Translations under genes and position numbers: made by a program | Part shown: positions 24,975-35,300 of the stretch, piece by piece | How positions within the stretch are numbered: the stretch's first letter is position 1 | Layout: each line of letters opens with the position of its first letter | The notes under the pieces: model-generated | What the model was told of the DNA's origin: nothing | Database searches by the model: none | The model's input: the letters and a program-made list of their open reading frames with translations, nothing else | Assembly (NCBI GenBank): GCA_003963405.1 | Contig: RXIY01000102.1 | Coordinates: 1-51,485 of the forward strand | Source of the DNA: Hyphomicrobiales bacterium | Lineage (GTDB): Bacteria > Pseudomonadota > Alphaproteobacteria > Rhizobiales > Beijerinckiaceae | Direction of reading: 5' to 3' | Length of the DNA: 51,485 bases

Positions 24975-25640
24975 ATGCCGGCTTCTTATGATTACGCGCA
25001 AGGAGGCTGGGCCTCGGAAATCTTCGAGGTCCTCGCGAGTCTCGGCGCCATCGCCCTTGCGGTTTGTGGGCTTACAGGCATTCTCGCGCCAATATTGGCG
25101 GCGGCGGCGACGATCGTGTTGGGCGTCGCTCTGGCGGCGGATGGCGTCGGGCTCTTGCGCCGCTACAAATGGACCGGCGGCCGAGACGAAGGGGCCTGGA
25201 GCGCCCCGCTGCGCTTTGCGGTTCTGGTCGCGGGTTTGATGGGCGCGGCGCTTGCGGTGTTTGCGCTCTTTGGCGCGGATCCCGCGTTCCTGACGCCTGT
25301 CGCGAGCGCCTTGTTCGGCGCGGGTCTGATTTTGAGGAGCAACGTCGTCTGGGAGCTTTCGCTTCGCGAACTCGCCCATTCGACGAAGCGCGACAGCCTG
25401 TCGCTCCGGGCGGAGGCGGCAGGAAATGACGCCGCCGTATTCGCACTTGCGGGCTTCGTATCAGGCGCGCTGGCGTCGATTGCCGCGGCAGGCGGGCCGA
25501 ACGATCTCACGCTCAATCTCGTCGCCATCGTCGTTGCGGCGTCGACCCTCGTCCTGTGGAGTCGCGTCGCCATGGCCGTAGCGGCGAGACTGCTGCAACC
25601 GACCTTGTTCATTCGTCGTCGCACGCCTATTGCACGCTAG
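24975..25640 (+). CDS. Hairpin-repeat membrane protein, paralogue 2 of 3
   Basis: This is a protein of about 221 residues. I choose ATG 24975 because TGAGG lies nine bases upstream; a GTG at 24960 directly after the previous stop is also possible. As in the neighbour there are three hydrophobic hairpin units: LASLGAIALAVCGLTGILAPIL..., VAGLMGAALAVFALFGADPAFL... and LAGFVSGALASIAAAGGPNDL.... The phrase AxCGLTGIxxPIL in the first unit is shared with paralogue 1 and, in altered form, with paralogue 3, so the genes arose by duplication. The third unit is the most diverged, and the protein ends with a basic tail (RLLQPTLFIRRRTPIAR). Function unknown; probably co-transcribed with paralogue 1. Confidence 0.65.
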   Translation: MPASYDYAQGGWASEIFEVLASLGAIALAVCGLTGILAPILAAAATIVLGVALAADGVGLLRRYKWTGGRDEGAWSAPLRFAVLVAGLMGAALAVFALFGADPAFLTPVASALFGAGLILRSNVVWELSLRELAHSTKRDSLSLRAEAAGNDAAVFALAGFVSGALASIAAAGGPNDLTLNLVAIVVAASTLVLWSRVAMAVAARLLQPTLFIRRRTPIAR

Positions 25641-25732
25641 CTCTGACGGGCGTGGGAGGCCGAACCTGGCTTGACTCTTTGGCAACTGCGCTAGCTGCTT
25701 TCCGGGTCGTGGTACGCTTGAAGGATAAAAAA

Positions 25733-26395
25733 ATGTCAATCGCTCCAGAAACCCCCATGCGCCAGAATGCGCCGGCGGCCGTCGGCGGGCTGGTAGACGC
25801 CATCGGCGGCGTCGCCACCGCAATTCTCGCCATCTGTGGCCTCGTCAACATCAATCCCCCGGTCATGATCGCCGCTGCGACGATCGTGTTCGGCGTGGCC
25901 CTGCTCCTCCAGGGCGGCGCGTGCATGGCTGAATTCACCCAGGCCGCACGAACGAGCGGTCGCGTCGTCGACATGGAGCCGGGCGGCAATTTGGCCGCGA
26001 TACTCCTCGTGGGCGCGGCGGGCGTCGTGCTCGGAATTCTTTCCCTCCTTGGGATCGACGCCAATGTCATGATCCCCTCCGCCGTGATTGCTTTCGGGGT
26101 CGCCATGATCCTCGGCAGCAGCTTGTTGCCCCAACTACATGCGATGCGCCAGGCCGCGCAGCCAGGGCTTCAGCGCCGCCTGGCGGGGAGTGAAATCTTC
26201 GTATCGCAGATTGCCTCCGGATCGGCTGTTGGTCAGTCTCTGGCTGGCCTCGCGGCGATCGTGCTCGGAATACTCGTGCTTGCCGGCCTCAACCACCCCG
26301 CGCTCATTCTGGTCGCATTACTGGAGCTCGGCGCGACGCTCGTCATTACCGGGGGCGCGCTGACGGCGGCTATTCTTGGCGCCATGCAGCCTTGA
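25733..26395 (+). CDS. Hairpin-repeat membrane protein, paralogue 3 of 3
   Basis: This 220-residue protein starts at ATG 25733 (MSIAPETPMRQN). The first hairpin unit GGVATAILAICGLVNINPPVM is nearly the same as in paralogue 1. The second (AAILLVGAAGVVLGILSLLGIDANVM) and third (GLAAIVLGILVLAGLNHPALILV) units keep the LGILxLxG core. It ends with a hydrophobic tail. All three genes lie on the same strand; the 92-base gap before this one may contain its own promoter (AAGGATAAAAAAATG precedes the start). Function unknown, and nothing in the sequence points to a cofactor or catalytic site. Confidence 0.68.
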   Translation: MSIAPETPMRQNAPAAVGGLVDAIGGVATAILAICGLVNINPPVMIAAATIVFGVALLLQGGACMAEFTQAARTSGRVVDMEPGGNLAAILLVGAAGVVLGILSLLGIDANVMIPSAVIAFGVAMILGSSLLPQLHAMRQAAQPGLQRRLAGSEIFVSQIASGSAVGQSLAGLAAIVLGILVLAGLNHPALILVALLELGATLVITGGALTAAILGAMQP

Positions 26396-26497
26396 AGAGC
26401 GCAGACAAGGACCGCGGGTGGCTGCTCACGGCTCGTGAGGCAGCCACCCGGGACCCGTTCTTGGCGGAGTCGCTTATCTCATGGAAGAGGGCGGGCG

Positions 26498-27559
26498 ATG
26501 ACGCAGGCGGCCGGGAATGCAGACGATCAGGCGCAGAGTCGTCCCAATCTCGCGACGATCCTTGTCGTCTTTGCGATCTTCGTGCTCGTTTTTCATGAAT
26601 TGCGCTGGGTAATCCTGCCCTTCGTGCTTGCTGGCCTGCTCGCCTACCTCTTCAACCCCCTCGTTGAAAGCATTTCGGCGAGGTTCGAGGCGTCGAGAAT
26701 CCTGGGAGCGGCGGCCGTATTTGTGACGCTTCTCACAGCAGCAGTTGTAACGATCTGGATCGGCGCGCGCCCGCTGGTGACAGAGCTCGAACGCGTGGCG
26801 ACAGATCTGCGCGAGATACTGGGCCGGCTTGCCCATGGCGTCTTTGGCGACAGGACTGTCACCATCTTCGGCGTCAACGCGGACGCAAACCAGATCGCCG
26901 AGGCGGCGACGAACGGCTTGCGTGGCTGGATCGGTCAGACCGGCCGTCTGCTGCAACTCGCGTCAGTGAGTTTCGTAGCGTTGTTCGGCTGCATTCTCGT
27001 CTTTGTCCTTCTGTTTTACCTGCTCGCCCAGGGTCCGCAGATCATGCGGAGCCTTCTCTGGCTCGCCCCGCTCGATCAGCGCGACACGATCGAGAAAGTC
27101 TGGGCGCGGCTAGGGCCGCTGCTGTGGCGCTATATTTGCGGCGTTCTGATCGTTGTCGCTTACGCAATCGTTGCGGCCTATGTCGGCCTTGGCCTCGTGC
27201 TCGGCCTCAGACATGCGCTCTTTCTTGCTCTGCTCACGGGTTTTCTCGAGATGATCCCCGTTGTGGGACCTGGCGCTTCCGCGCTCATCGCCGGCCTGGC
27301 CGCAATCGGCAATGCAACCGGAATTGCGCCCATAATCGGCTATGCGATCTACGCAATTGCGCTGCGCCTGTCGATTGACCAGCTTCTCGGCCCGCTGGTG
27401 CTCGGCGCCGCAGCGACGCTCAGTCCCGTGACGATCATCTTCTGCTTTCTCGTCGGCGGGGCGCTGTTCGGCGTGTCAGGCGTCATTCTCGCCGCGCCTG
27501 CGGCGATTGCGCTCAAGACATGGGTCGCGGTGACGCGCGGCGAAACCACGCTCGGATAG
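26498..27559 (+). CDS. AI-2E family transporter (PerM-type permease)
   Basis: This 353-residue protein starts at ATG 26498 after a GAGGGCGGGCG ribosome site. The family layout is visible: two or three N-terminal helices (ILVVFAIFVLVFHELRWVILPFVLAGLLAYLFNPLV), an amphipathic periplasmic part (residues ~85-150), then five helices with LLTGFLEMIPVVGPGASALIAGLAA and a C-terminal LVGGALFGVSGVILAAPAAIALK. The motif EMIPVVGP and the ending GVxGxxLAxPxxA are typical of AI-2E/PerM permeases. Known members export autoinducer-2 or act as Na+/H+ antiporters; the substrate here cannot be told. It is convergent with the LysM gene, eight bases between the stops. Confidence 0.85.
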   Translation: MTQAAGNADDQAQSRPNLATILVVFAIFVLVFHELRWVILPFVLAGLLAYLFNPLVESISARFEASRILGAAAVFVTLLTAAVVTIWIGARPLVTELERVATDLREILGRLAHGVFGDRTVTIFGVNADANQIAEAATNGLRGWIGQTGRLLQLASVSFVALFGCILVFVLLFYLLAQGPQIMRSLLWLAPLDQRDTIEKVWARLGPLLWRYICGVLIVVAYAIVAAYVGLGLVLGLRHALFLALLTGFLEMIPVVGPGASALIAGLAAIGNATGIAPIIGYAIYAIALRLSIDQLLGPLVLGAAATLSPVTIIFCFLVGGALFGVSGVILAAPAAIALKTWVAVTRGETTLG

Positions 27560-27567
27560 TCGGGAGA

Positions 27568-28260
27568 CTACCTTGGAGTCGCGCGCCGCCTAAGGTCGGG
27601 CAGGATGATCTCGGCGCCGGGACGAAGGCGATTGGGGTTGAGGCCCGGATTTGCGCTCGCAATATCGCGCCACCGACCGGGATCGTGATAAATTTTGCGT
27701 GCAATGCCGCTGAGCGTGTCGCCGGCTACAATTCTGTAAGTTTCCGCCTGCGTCTCGCTTGCGACGGGCGCTTCCTTGGAAGGCTGAGGAGCTTCGGGCC
27801 CAACGGCCGTTTCGGCGCTTCTACCGCCAGACGGCGGGGCAGACCCGGCATTTCGCTCAGCGGGTTTTCTTGCGGCCGCCTGTGTCGGTGCGACGTGCTC
27901 GACGCCGTGATGGCTGAGTGCATGGATCGAGAGGCCCAACATCACCAAAGCCAGCAGGGCGGCCGCGAGCGGCGCTCTGCTGATGGCGCCGCCATTCCCC
28001 AAACGCTCACCGGTTTTTCCTGGCGACTGGATCGAAGCAGGTACCGCTGTCGCGACGATATATTTGCGTTCGACTTCTCTTTTTTGCAGCTCCTCGATCT
28101 GGCCGAGGCTCATCTCCGCGCTATCCGCGTCGAGAATGTGAATGTCTGGCTCCGCCTGCGCCTCGAGGAGCTTCACCGTTTCAAGGCATTCGGAAGCTGT
28201 TTGGCGCTGTGTGAGGATCTTGTCGCTTCCATGAACGACAGCATAAGCCACGACGGCCAT
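27568..28260 (-). CDS. LysM-domain membrane protein
   Basis: This is a protein of about 230 residues. A GTG at 28347 would add 29 residues; I prefer ATG 28260 because the small domain VVAYAVVHGSDKILTQRQTASECLETVKLLE (likely a cytoplasmic family domain) then starts at the N-terminus. A single membrane helix lies at about residues 95-115 (LAAALLALVMLGLSIHAL), then a Pro/Ala-rich linker, and a C-terminal LysM domain (residues ~174-221: YRIVAGDTLSGIARKIYHDPGRWRDIASANPGL, then LRPGAEIILP). LysM binds N-acetylglucosamine polymers, so the periplasmic end may touch peptidoglycan. No partner genes tell its role. Convergent with the AI-2E gene. Confidence 0.75.
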   Translation of the reverse strand: MAVVAYAVVHGSDKILTQRQTASECLETVKLLEAQAEPDIHILDADSAEMSLGQIEELQKREVERKYIVATAVPASIQSPGKTGERLGNGGAISRAPLAAALLALVMLGLSIHALSHHGVEHVAPTQAAARKPAERNAGSAPPSGGRSAETAVGPEAPQPSKEAPVASETQAETYRIVAGDTLSGIARKIYHDPGRWRDIASANPGLNPNRLRPGAEIILPDLRRRATPR

Positions 28261-28443
28261 CCGCTTTCTTGCTTGGCGCTCAGGGGGAACTCCCACTGAG
28301 TTAGCGATTGGACTGCGGAAGGCAAGGCGGCGGGCGATATTTTCCACTCAGCCCATGCTGGAGGACGCCGTAAGGCGCGGAACGTGCTCCATGAACTCGC
28401 CACGCTATTTTTCTGAGATCATTTTTCAACACGGCGCGAAATC

Positions 28444-29658
28444 ATGCAGGCTCAGACCGCTCGGACCGCAAATGGCGTCCCTCAAAGAAGCTTCATGCTC
28501 AACTTCGGTCCAGTGCACCCAGCCGCACATGGGGTCTTGCGCCTGATACTGGAGCTTGATGGCGAAGTCGTTCTTAGGGCCGACCCACACGTCGGATTTC
28601 TGCATCGTGGAACGGAGAAGCTGATCGAGGACAAAACCTATTTGCAGGCGCTTCCCTATTTTGATCGCCTGGACTACGTGGCGCCGATGAATCAGGAACA
28701 TGGATTTTGCCTCGCGGTCGAGAAATTGCTCGGCATCGAGCCGCCATGGCGCGCCCAGCTCATCCGTGTGCTGTTCTGTGAGATCGGGAGGCTTCTGTCG
28801 CATCTCCTGAACATCACCACCCAGGCGTCGGATGTCGGGGCGCTGACGCCGAACCTCTGGGGATTCGAGGAGCGCGAAAAGCTCATGTGCTTTTATGAGC
28901 GCGCATCGGGCGCTCGCCTCCATGCCAATTATTTCCGCGTGGGCGGCGTCCATCAGGATTTGCCAGCGCAATTGCTGGAGGACATCTACGCCTTTTGCGA
29001 CCCGTTTCTCCAGGTCTGCGACGACCTCGAAAGCATCCTTGGAGAAAACCGTGTTTTCAAAGAGCGCAATGTCGGCATCGGCGCAATCACGCTCGACGAC
29101 GCATGGGCGCTCGGTTTTTCGGGCGTTATGATCCGGGCTTGCGGCGCGCCTTGGGACCTTCGCAAGACGCAGCCTTACGAATGCTACGAAAAACTGAATT
29201 TCGATATCCCGATCGGCTCGCGCGGCGACTGTTACGACCGATACTGCGTGCGCATGGAAGAGATGCGCCAATCGACGGGGATAATGAAACAATGCGTGAA
29301 AAAACTGCTGTCACGCGAGGGAATGGGGCCGGTTGTGGTCCTTGATCACAGGATCGCGCCGCCAAAGCGCCACGTGATGAAGCGCTCCATGGAGGCAATG
29401 ATAGAGCAGTTCAAGCTCTATTCGGAAGGGCACCATGTGCCCGAGGGCGAGGTCTATGCCGCGGTGGAGGCCCCCAAGGGCGAATTCGGAGTCTATCTGG
29501 TTTCCGACGGCGGCAACAAGCCATACAGATGCAAGATCAGGGCACCCTCATTTGCTCATTTGCAGGCGATGGACCGGCTATCACAAGGACACATGCTCGC
29601 GGATGTCTCTGCGATCGTCGGATCGCTCGACATCGTCTTCGGCGAAATCGACAGATGA
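28444..29658 (+). CDS. nuoD: NADH-quinone oxidoreductase subunit D (solitary copy)
   Basis: This 404-residue protein is full length for NuoD. Typical stretches are [37 protein letters not shown] (quinone-site His and Tyr region), [62 protein letters not shown], and the C-terminal [41 protein letters not shown]. NuoD forms the quinone cavity of complex I. No other nuo gene lies beside it, which is unusual because nuo genes are normally in one operon. The reading frame is intact, so it is either expressed as an alternative subunit or a recently copied fragment of a nuo operon. Ribosome site before ATG 28444 is weak. Confidence 0.92.
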   Translation: MQAQTARTANGVPQRSFMLNFGPVHPAAHGVLRLILELDGEVVLRADPHVGFLHRGTEKLIEDKTYLQALPYFDRLDYVAPMNQEHGFCLAVEKLLGIEPPWRAQLIRVLFCEIGRLLSHLLNITTQASDVGALTPNLWGFEEREKLMCFYERASGARLHANYFRVGGVHQDLPAQLLEDIYAFCDPFLQVCDDLESILGENRVFKERNVGIGAITLDDAWALGFSGVMIRACGAPWDLRKTQPYECYEKLNFDIPIGSRGDCYDRYCVRMEEMRQSTGIMKQCVKKLLSREGMGPVVVLDHRIAPPKRHVMKRSMEAMIEQFKLYSEGHHVPEGEVYAAVEAPKGEFGVYLVSDGGNKPYRCKIRAPSFAHLQAMDRLSQGHMLADVSAIVGSLDIVFGEIDR

Positions 29659-29776
29659 ATCAGGGCTTGAGGACGTAACGGCTTGGCGTGGCGTGCGTGC
29701 GCGCAAAACTCTCTTGGAACATGTGTGTGAGGTCCTAAGTAGCGTCTCCATATCGCTCGGCGCACATTGAGTGAGC

Positions 29777-31178
29777 ATGGCAATCGCGCAAGGGGGTTCG
29801 TTTGTGACCGAAGTCGTCGAATTGGCGGACTTTGTAGCGCGCGCACATTTTTCTGACATCAGCGCGGCGGCGCTGACGCAGCTGAAGATTCGTATTCTCG
29901 ACACTATCGGCGTCGCCATTGGAGCCATCGGCGCCGGACCTCCGGCGGCGATCCGACGCTTGACGGAACAGCTGGGCGGCGCCCCGCTCTCGACCCTCAT
30001 CGGCGGGGGCGCTACGGCTCCCGATCGGGCGGCCTTCTACAATGGCGCGCTCAGCCGCTATCTCGACTTCATGGACGTTACATTGCTCAGGGCGAAACAT
30101 GCCACCCCTCCGACAATCTCGCGCCTGTAATGGCTGCTGCTGAGATGGCGGGTGCGAACGGGGCTGAATTTCTCACGGCCCTGGCGGTCGCCTATCAGGT
30201 TCAGACGCGCCTCAGTGACGTGGCTCCGGTGCGCCGCAAAGGTTTCGACCATACGACACAGGGCGCCTATGCAGTGGCGGCCGGCGTCGCTAAAGCGTTG
30301 CGGCTGCCGCGTGACCAGATCGCGAATGCAATTGCAATCAGCGGAACCGCGAACGTCGCCCTCAGGGTCGCGCGAACCGGCGCGTTATCCAATTGGAAGG
30401 GGCTTGCCTATCCCAATATGGCGATGGCCGCTACCCATGCGTCGCTTCTTGCGGCTCATGGCGTCACCGGACCGCCTATGGTTTTCGAAGGAAACAAGGG
30501 CTTCAAGGAGACGATCAGCGGGCCGTTCGAGATCGACTGGCGACATGAAGATCTCGAAAGCGTCCTGAGAACGGTGATCAAGAAACACAACGCCGAAATA
30601 CACGCGCAGACCGCGATCGAAGCGGCGCTGGACATCCGCGCGCGGCCTGGCTTCCGCCTCGAGGCGATCAGAGCCATTCGCCTCGAGACGTTCGCGGTCG
30701 CCTATCATATCATCGGCGGCGGCGAGGCGGCGAGGAAGGCGACAAGCATCTGGTGCGGACGAAGGAAGAGGCGGATCATAGCCTGCCTTATATGCTGGCC
30801 GTCGCGCTTATCGACGGCGCACTAATGCCCGAGCAGTTCGCGCGTTCGCGCATTGTCGCACCGAATGTCCAGCACATTTTGCGCAAAGTGACAGTGACGC
30901 CCATCGCCGTCTTCACGGCCTTGTTTCCAAATAAGCTCCCGGCGCGGCTCGAGATCGAAATGGACGATGGTTCGATCTTCATGGCGCGGCGCGACGACTA
31001 CCGTGGTTTCTATACGAAGCCTTTCGCTTGGGCCGACGCGCGCGAGAAATGTGATCTCGTCGTGAGCCGCATCGCTTCACCGGGTTGGTCCGGCGCGGTG
31101 GCCGAGGTGGTCTCGAGTCTCGACGAACGACCCTTTGCCGATCTGATTGCACTCCTCGAGAAGCCAACAAACCGGTGA
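29777..31178 (+). pseudogene. MmgE/PrpD-family gene, disrupted by two frameshifts
   Basis: Three reading frames together make one MmgE/PrpD-type protein of about 465 residues. Part 1 (to ~30080) reads from VTEVVELADFVARAHF to ALSRYLDFMD. A one-base loss around 30076-30090 shifts the frame; in the next frame the sequence continues as GETCHPSDNLAPVMAAAEMAGANG. Part 2 runs to the YHIIGGGE segment near 30720. Here the 8-bp sequence GCGGCGAG is present twice in tandem at about 30717-30732; removing one copy restores the IIGGGEEGDKHLVRTKEEADHSLPYM that the family normally shows. Part 3 ends at 31178. MmgE/PrpD enzymes are 2-methylcitrate dehydratase-like hydro-lyases. The 8-bp duplication is an unlikely sequencing error, so the gene is probably dead. 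Confidence 0.85.
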
Positions 31179-31184
31179 GTCATC

Positions 31185-32002
31185 ATGAGCGAGACGACCT
31201 TCTCCTTTATTCCACGCGCGGCCCGCTCGGAAAAGCCGAGAAAAACTGGCCTTACGGAAATTCGCGGACCTTATTACAGCGCTTATGGACCGCGGCATCT
31301 TGCTGATGTGCTCGAAACGATGGGCGCGTGGGTGGATGGCCTCAAATACGCCGGCGGCTCTTTCGCCCTCATGCCACCGGGCGCTGTGGAAGCCCTCAAC
31401 AAGGTGGCGCATGATCACGACCTCTATGTTTCCACCGGCGGCTGGATGGAAAATGTCCTGCGCTTCGGCCCGGACGTCACCGCCCGTTACATTGAAGAGG
31501 CGAAGGCGCTGGGCTTCGACATGATCGAAATCTCCGCGGGATTCATCAGCCTGCCTACGGAGAGCATGCTTCGTCTCGTGGAAGCCGTCAAAAAGGCCGG
31601 CCTGAAAGCCAAGCCTGAACTCGGGATCCAATTCGGCGCAGGCGGCGCGACAGCGGCTGGCGAGCTCCAATCGGAAGGAACAAAAGACGTTGGTTGGCTG
31701 ATCGCACAGGGAAAAGCCCTTCTCGCCGCCGGCGCCGATATCCTCATGATCGAGAGCGAAGGCGTTACTGAGAGCGTCACAAGCTGGCGAACGGACGTTC
31801 CGGCGGCGATCATCAACCAGCTCGGGCTCGACAAGGTGATGTTCGAAGCTGCAGACCCCCCCCCGTCTTCGAGTGGTACGTCAAGAATTATGGAAATGAG
31901 GTAAGTCTCTTCGTGGATCACAGCCAGATCGTGCAGCTCGAAGCTTTGAGGGCAGGAATCTGGGGAACCAAAAGCACCTGGGGGCGGATTCAAAACATTT
32001 GA
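31185..32002 (+). pseudogene. Phosphosulfolactate-synthase-like (ComA/HSA32) gene, frameshifted at a C9 tract
   Basis: ATG 31185 follows the MmgE-type gene by six bases. The first ~227 residues (LTEIRGPYYSAYGPRHLADVLE, VDGLKYAGGSFALMPPGAVEALN, STGGWMENVL, ALGFDMIEISAGFISLP, LMIESEGVTESVTSWRTD) match the phosphosulfolactate synthase-related family. At 31855-31864 there is a run of nine C; in the frame used the protein ends soon after as PPPSSSGTSRIMEMR. With two C fewer the frame continues as DPPVFEWYVKNYGNEVSLFVDHSQIVQLEALRAGIWGT and stops at 32002, giving the normal family C-terminus. So the gene is either inactive, prone to tract-length switching, or carries a homopolymer sequencing error. 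Its neighbour is also broken, which favours decay. Confidence 0.78.
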
Positions 32003-32386
32003 GACTTGCCTGATTGTGGCGCGTACGTACGCAGGAAAGCGGGCGCCTCCAAAGGCGGCTTGAACAAGCGTTCAGGAAAAGCAATTAATATAATGGGTTG
32101 TGTTCCTTGAGGCGACCTCGCCTATTTCCGAGATGGGCTTTTCCCCCACGTTTCGAAAAAAACAGGAAGCAATGCCGAAACAGAACGGCTCTTTTCCCGG
32201 TTTTGAGAAACATCGATGAAATAGGGGGGTAGTAGCTATCGAGGCGTGGGGACTGGAGAAGCTAAATGATCTATGGAATAAAGAAACTAATCATAGGTTT
32301 GCTGTCCTGAAAGCGAACCTCTTCGCGCGGCTCGCTAAAAAGTGGGCGCCAACTGTTCCCCGGACATAAAATGGAAGAGAGTGCCG
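32003..32386. other. 384-base intergenic region before the RND operon
   Basis: AT-richer than its surroundings; no gene seen. It contains a perfect 12-bp palindrome GCGTACGTACGC (32021-32032), and a perfect -10 element TATAAT at 32089-32094 with no convincing -35 at the right distance. A short CTATG...CATAG repeat lies near 32270-32295. The RND start has GGAAGAGAG seven bases before ATG 32387. Operator sites for a regulator could lie here, but no regulator gene is adjacent. Confidence 0.5.
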
Positions 32387-35300
32387 ATGAGCGGCGTTGT
32401 AGTGCTTGCGCTTCGTCGTCCCTATACATTCGTCGTTTTGTCCATCTGCATCCTGATATTCGGCCTCATGGCTGTGTTCAAAACGCCGACAGACGTATTT
32501 CCGAACATCAAGATACCCGTCGTGGCGGTAGTTTGGGCCTATGCCGGCCTTCTGCCGACAGAGGTATCCGGTCGCATTACCTATCTGTACGAACGGCAGT
32601 TAACGTCGAATGTCGAGGGCATCGAACATATTGAGAGCCACTCTTATTACGGCAGCAGCATCATAAAAATTTTTTTGCAGCCTGGCGTCGATCTCGCAGC
32701 CGCCGAAGCCGATATAGACTCGATATCGCAGACTGTTACGAAACAGCTTCCCCCAGATATTTCTCCACCAATGGTCATGCGGCTCGAGGCTTCATCCGTG
32801 CCGGTCGCAATGCTAAAGGTGACAGCAGAAAGTCTTACGCCCGCCGATCTCTACAATCTCGCGAAAAACAAGATACGGCCGTTTCTCGTAACGATCCCCG
32901 GCGCCATCCTGCCGCATCCCTACGGAGGCCAGGACAAGCAGTTGTTGGTTTCTTTGGATCAGCAAAAGCTCCTGGCGCGCCACCTCACAGCCGCCGACGT
33001 GCACAATGCGCTCGGCCGCCAGAGCATCGTACTTCCCGCAGGCGATATGAAACTCAAGGCGACAGACTGGATGGTGCAGACAAACGCCACGCCCATGCAA
33101 GTAGCGGATTTCAATAACATCCCGATCAAGACCGTGGGTAATGCAACCATCTATATGCGCGACGTCGCTGACGTGCGCCTCGGCGGTCCGCCCCAGATCA
33201 ACGCTGTCCTCGTTGACGGCAAGCAATCCGTTCTGATCGTCGTCATGAAGAGCGGCGAAGCTTCAACCCTCGAGGTTGTAGACGGAATTAAAAAGGCAAT
33301 TCCACGAATTGAGCAGATCGCTCCTCCAGGGGTCAAGGTTGAGCTGCTCAACGATGCGTCCCTGTTCGTGGAGGACTCCATAATCGACGTGCTCCGTGAG
33401 ATGGCGTTGGCGTCGGCGTTGACCGGAGTAGTGGTCCTGCTCTTCTTGGGATCATGGCGAGCAACAGTGATCATCGCGACATCGATTCCGCTGTCTATTC
33501 TGTCGGCGATAATCTGCCTGCATTGGATCGGTCAGACGATCAATGTCATGACTCTTGGCGGTCTGGCGCTAGCGGTCGGAATCCTCGTCGACGACGCCAC
33601 AGTAATGATCGAAAATATCGACACTCATATAGAGATGGGCAAACCGCTCGAGACCGCGATCATCGATGCAGCGAATCAAATTGTGATACCGACGTTCGTT
33701 TCGACCCTCTGCATCATTATCGTCTGGTTTCCGCTATTTGAACTCACAGGCGTCTCAGGGTGGCTGTTCACGCCAATGGCTGAAGCGGTCATGTTTGCGA
33801 TGATGGCGTCTTTCATTTTATCGCGCACTCTCGTTCCGACGATGGCCAAATATCTTCTCGTCGACCCCAATGGTCCGAATGGACACGGCCACGCAATCGC
33901 GACCGAGGAAGCGCCGTCTTTACCCGGCAGACGTAAGTTTCCTACCGAGGATGAAATCTATGCTCTGGCCAATGCGGATGCGGAGACAAACGCCCTCGCG
34001 GGCGACGGCGGTATATCTCACTTCGCGGTCCCCATCCCAGATCCGCATGATCACATTGGCGACCACCCGAGTTTCTTCAAGAGAATCCAACGGGGGTTCG
34101 AACACGGCTTCGAGCGGTTCCGCGAACGCTACAGCGCGCTCTTGAGCCGTACCCTCGACAATAGAAGACGTTTCGTCGCGGTGTTTCTCGCCGCCGCGGT
34201 GGCGTCGCTGAGTCTTTTCTATTTCAATGGCCAGGAGTTCTTCCCGGAAATCAAGTCCGGCATTCTCCAGATGCACATGCGGGCGCCGCTCGGTACGCGC
34301 ATAGAGGCTTCCGGGCGCATTGCCACTCTTGTTTCAAATGACATCGAAAGACTGCTCCCGGGCCAAGTGGAAGGGATTGTTTCGAACTGCGGGCTACCAG
34401 TTGGACCACATAATCTTGCGTTCATTCCGACCCCGACGATCGGGGCGCAGGATTGCGATATGACGATCACCCTCAAGAACGACGCCTCGCCCGTGTGGGA
34501 TTATCGAGCCATTTTGCGCAAAGCTCTCAACGAGCGCTACCCAGGAACGGAATTCACCTTTCAGCCAGCTGACCTGACGGCGAAAATCCTCAATTTCGGT
34601 TCACCGTCCCCGATCGACGTTCAGATCAACGGCGGCGACCAGAATGCGAGTTACGAGTTTGCACGCAAGCTTGCGAGCAAGCTGCGCAGGGTCAGCGGCG
34701 CGGTTGATGTCGTCATTCAACAAACGATGCGGACGCCTACGCTTCTCGTAGAGGGAAACCGTAGTTTGGGTCTGGGCGTGAAGCTGACGGAAAAGGATAT
34801 TGCGGATAATCTGCTGATGACGCTCTCTGGAAGCCAGCAGGTCGATCAGCAGTTCTGGCTCGACCACAAGACGGGTAACTCCTATCAAATCAACGTTTAC
34901 ACGCCGCAGCCGCAGATCACGCGCGTTCAGGATCTCCTCACGATCCCCGTAAACAAAACTGAGGGGGAGTCTTCGCCCAATGAAATGCAGCTGCTCGGCA
35001 GCGTGGCGTCAATCTCGGCAGTTGGGACGCCTGGCGTCGTCACGCACGCGAACATCATGCCTCTTTTCAACATTTACGTGTCGGCAGAAAAGCGTGATCT
35101 GGGGGGCGTACTGGCTGACGTAAAAGCGACCGCCTGGGAAATGGAGGCGGAGTTACCGCGCGGCGCGAGCCTTGAAATTCACGGACAGGCCGAGACGATG
35201 CATGGCGCCTATGTCGAGCTCATCGGGGGGCTCGTCGCGTCTATCGTTCTCATCTACCTGCTGATCGTCGTAAACTTTCAGTCGTGGCTCGATCCCTTCA

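Noticed and set aside
32021-32032. 12-bp palindrome GCGTACGTACGC
   Set aside because: Kept only as a note in the intergenic entry: single copy, no partner regulator, too little to call an operator.
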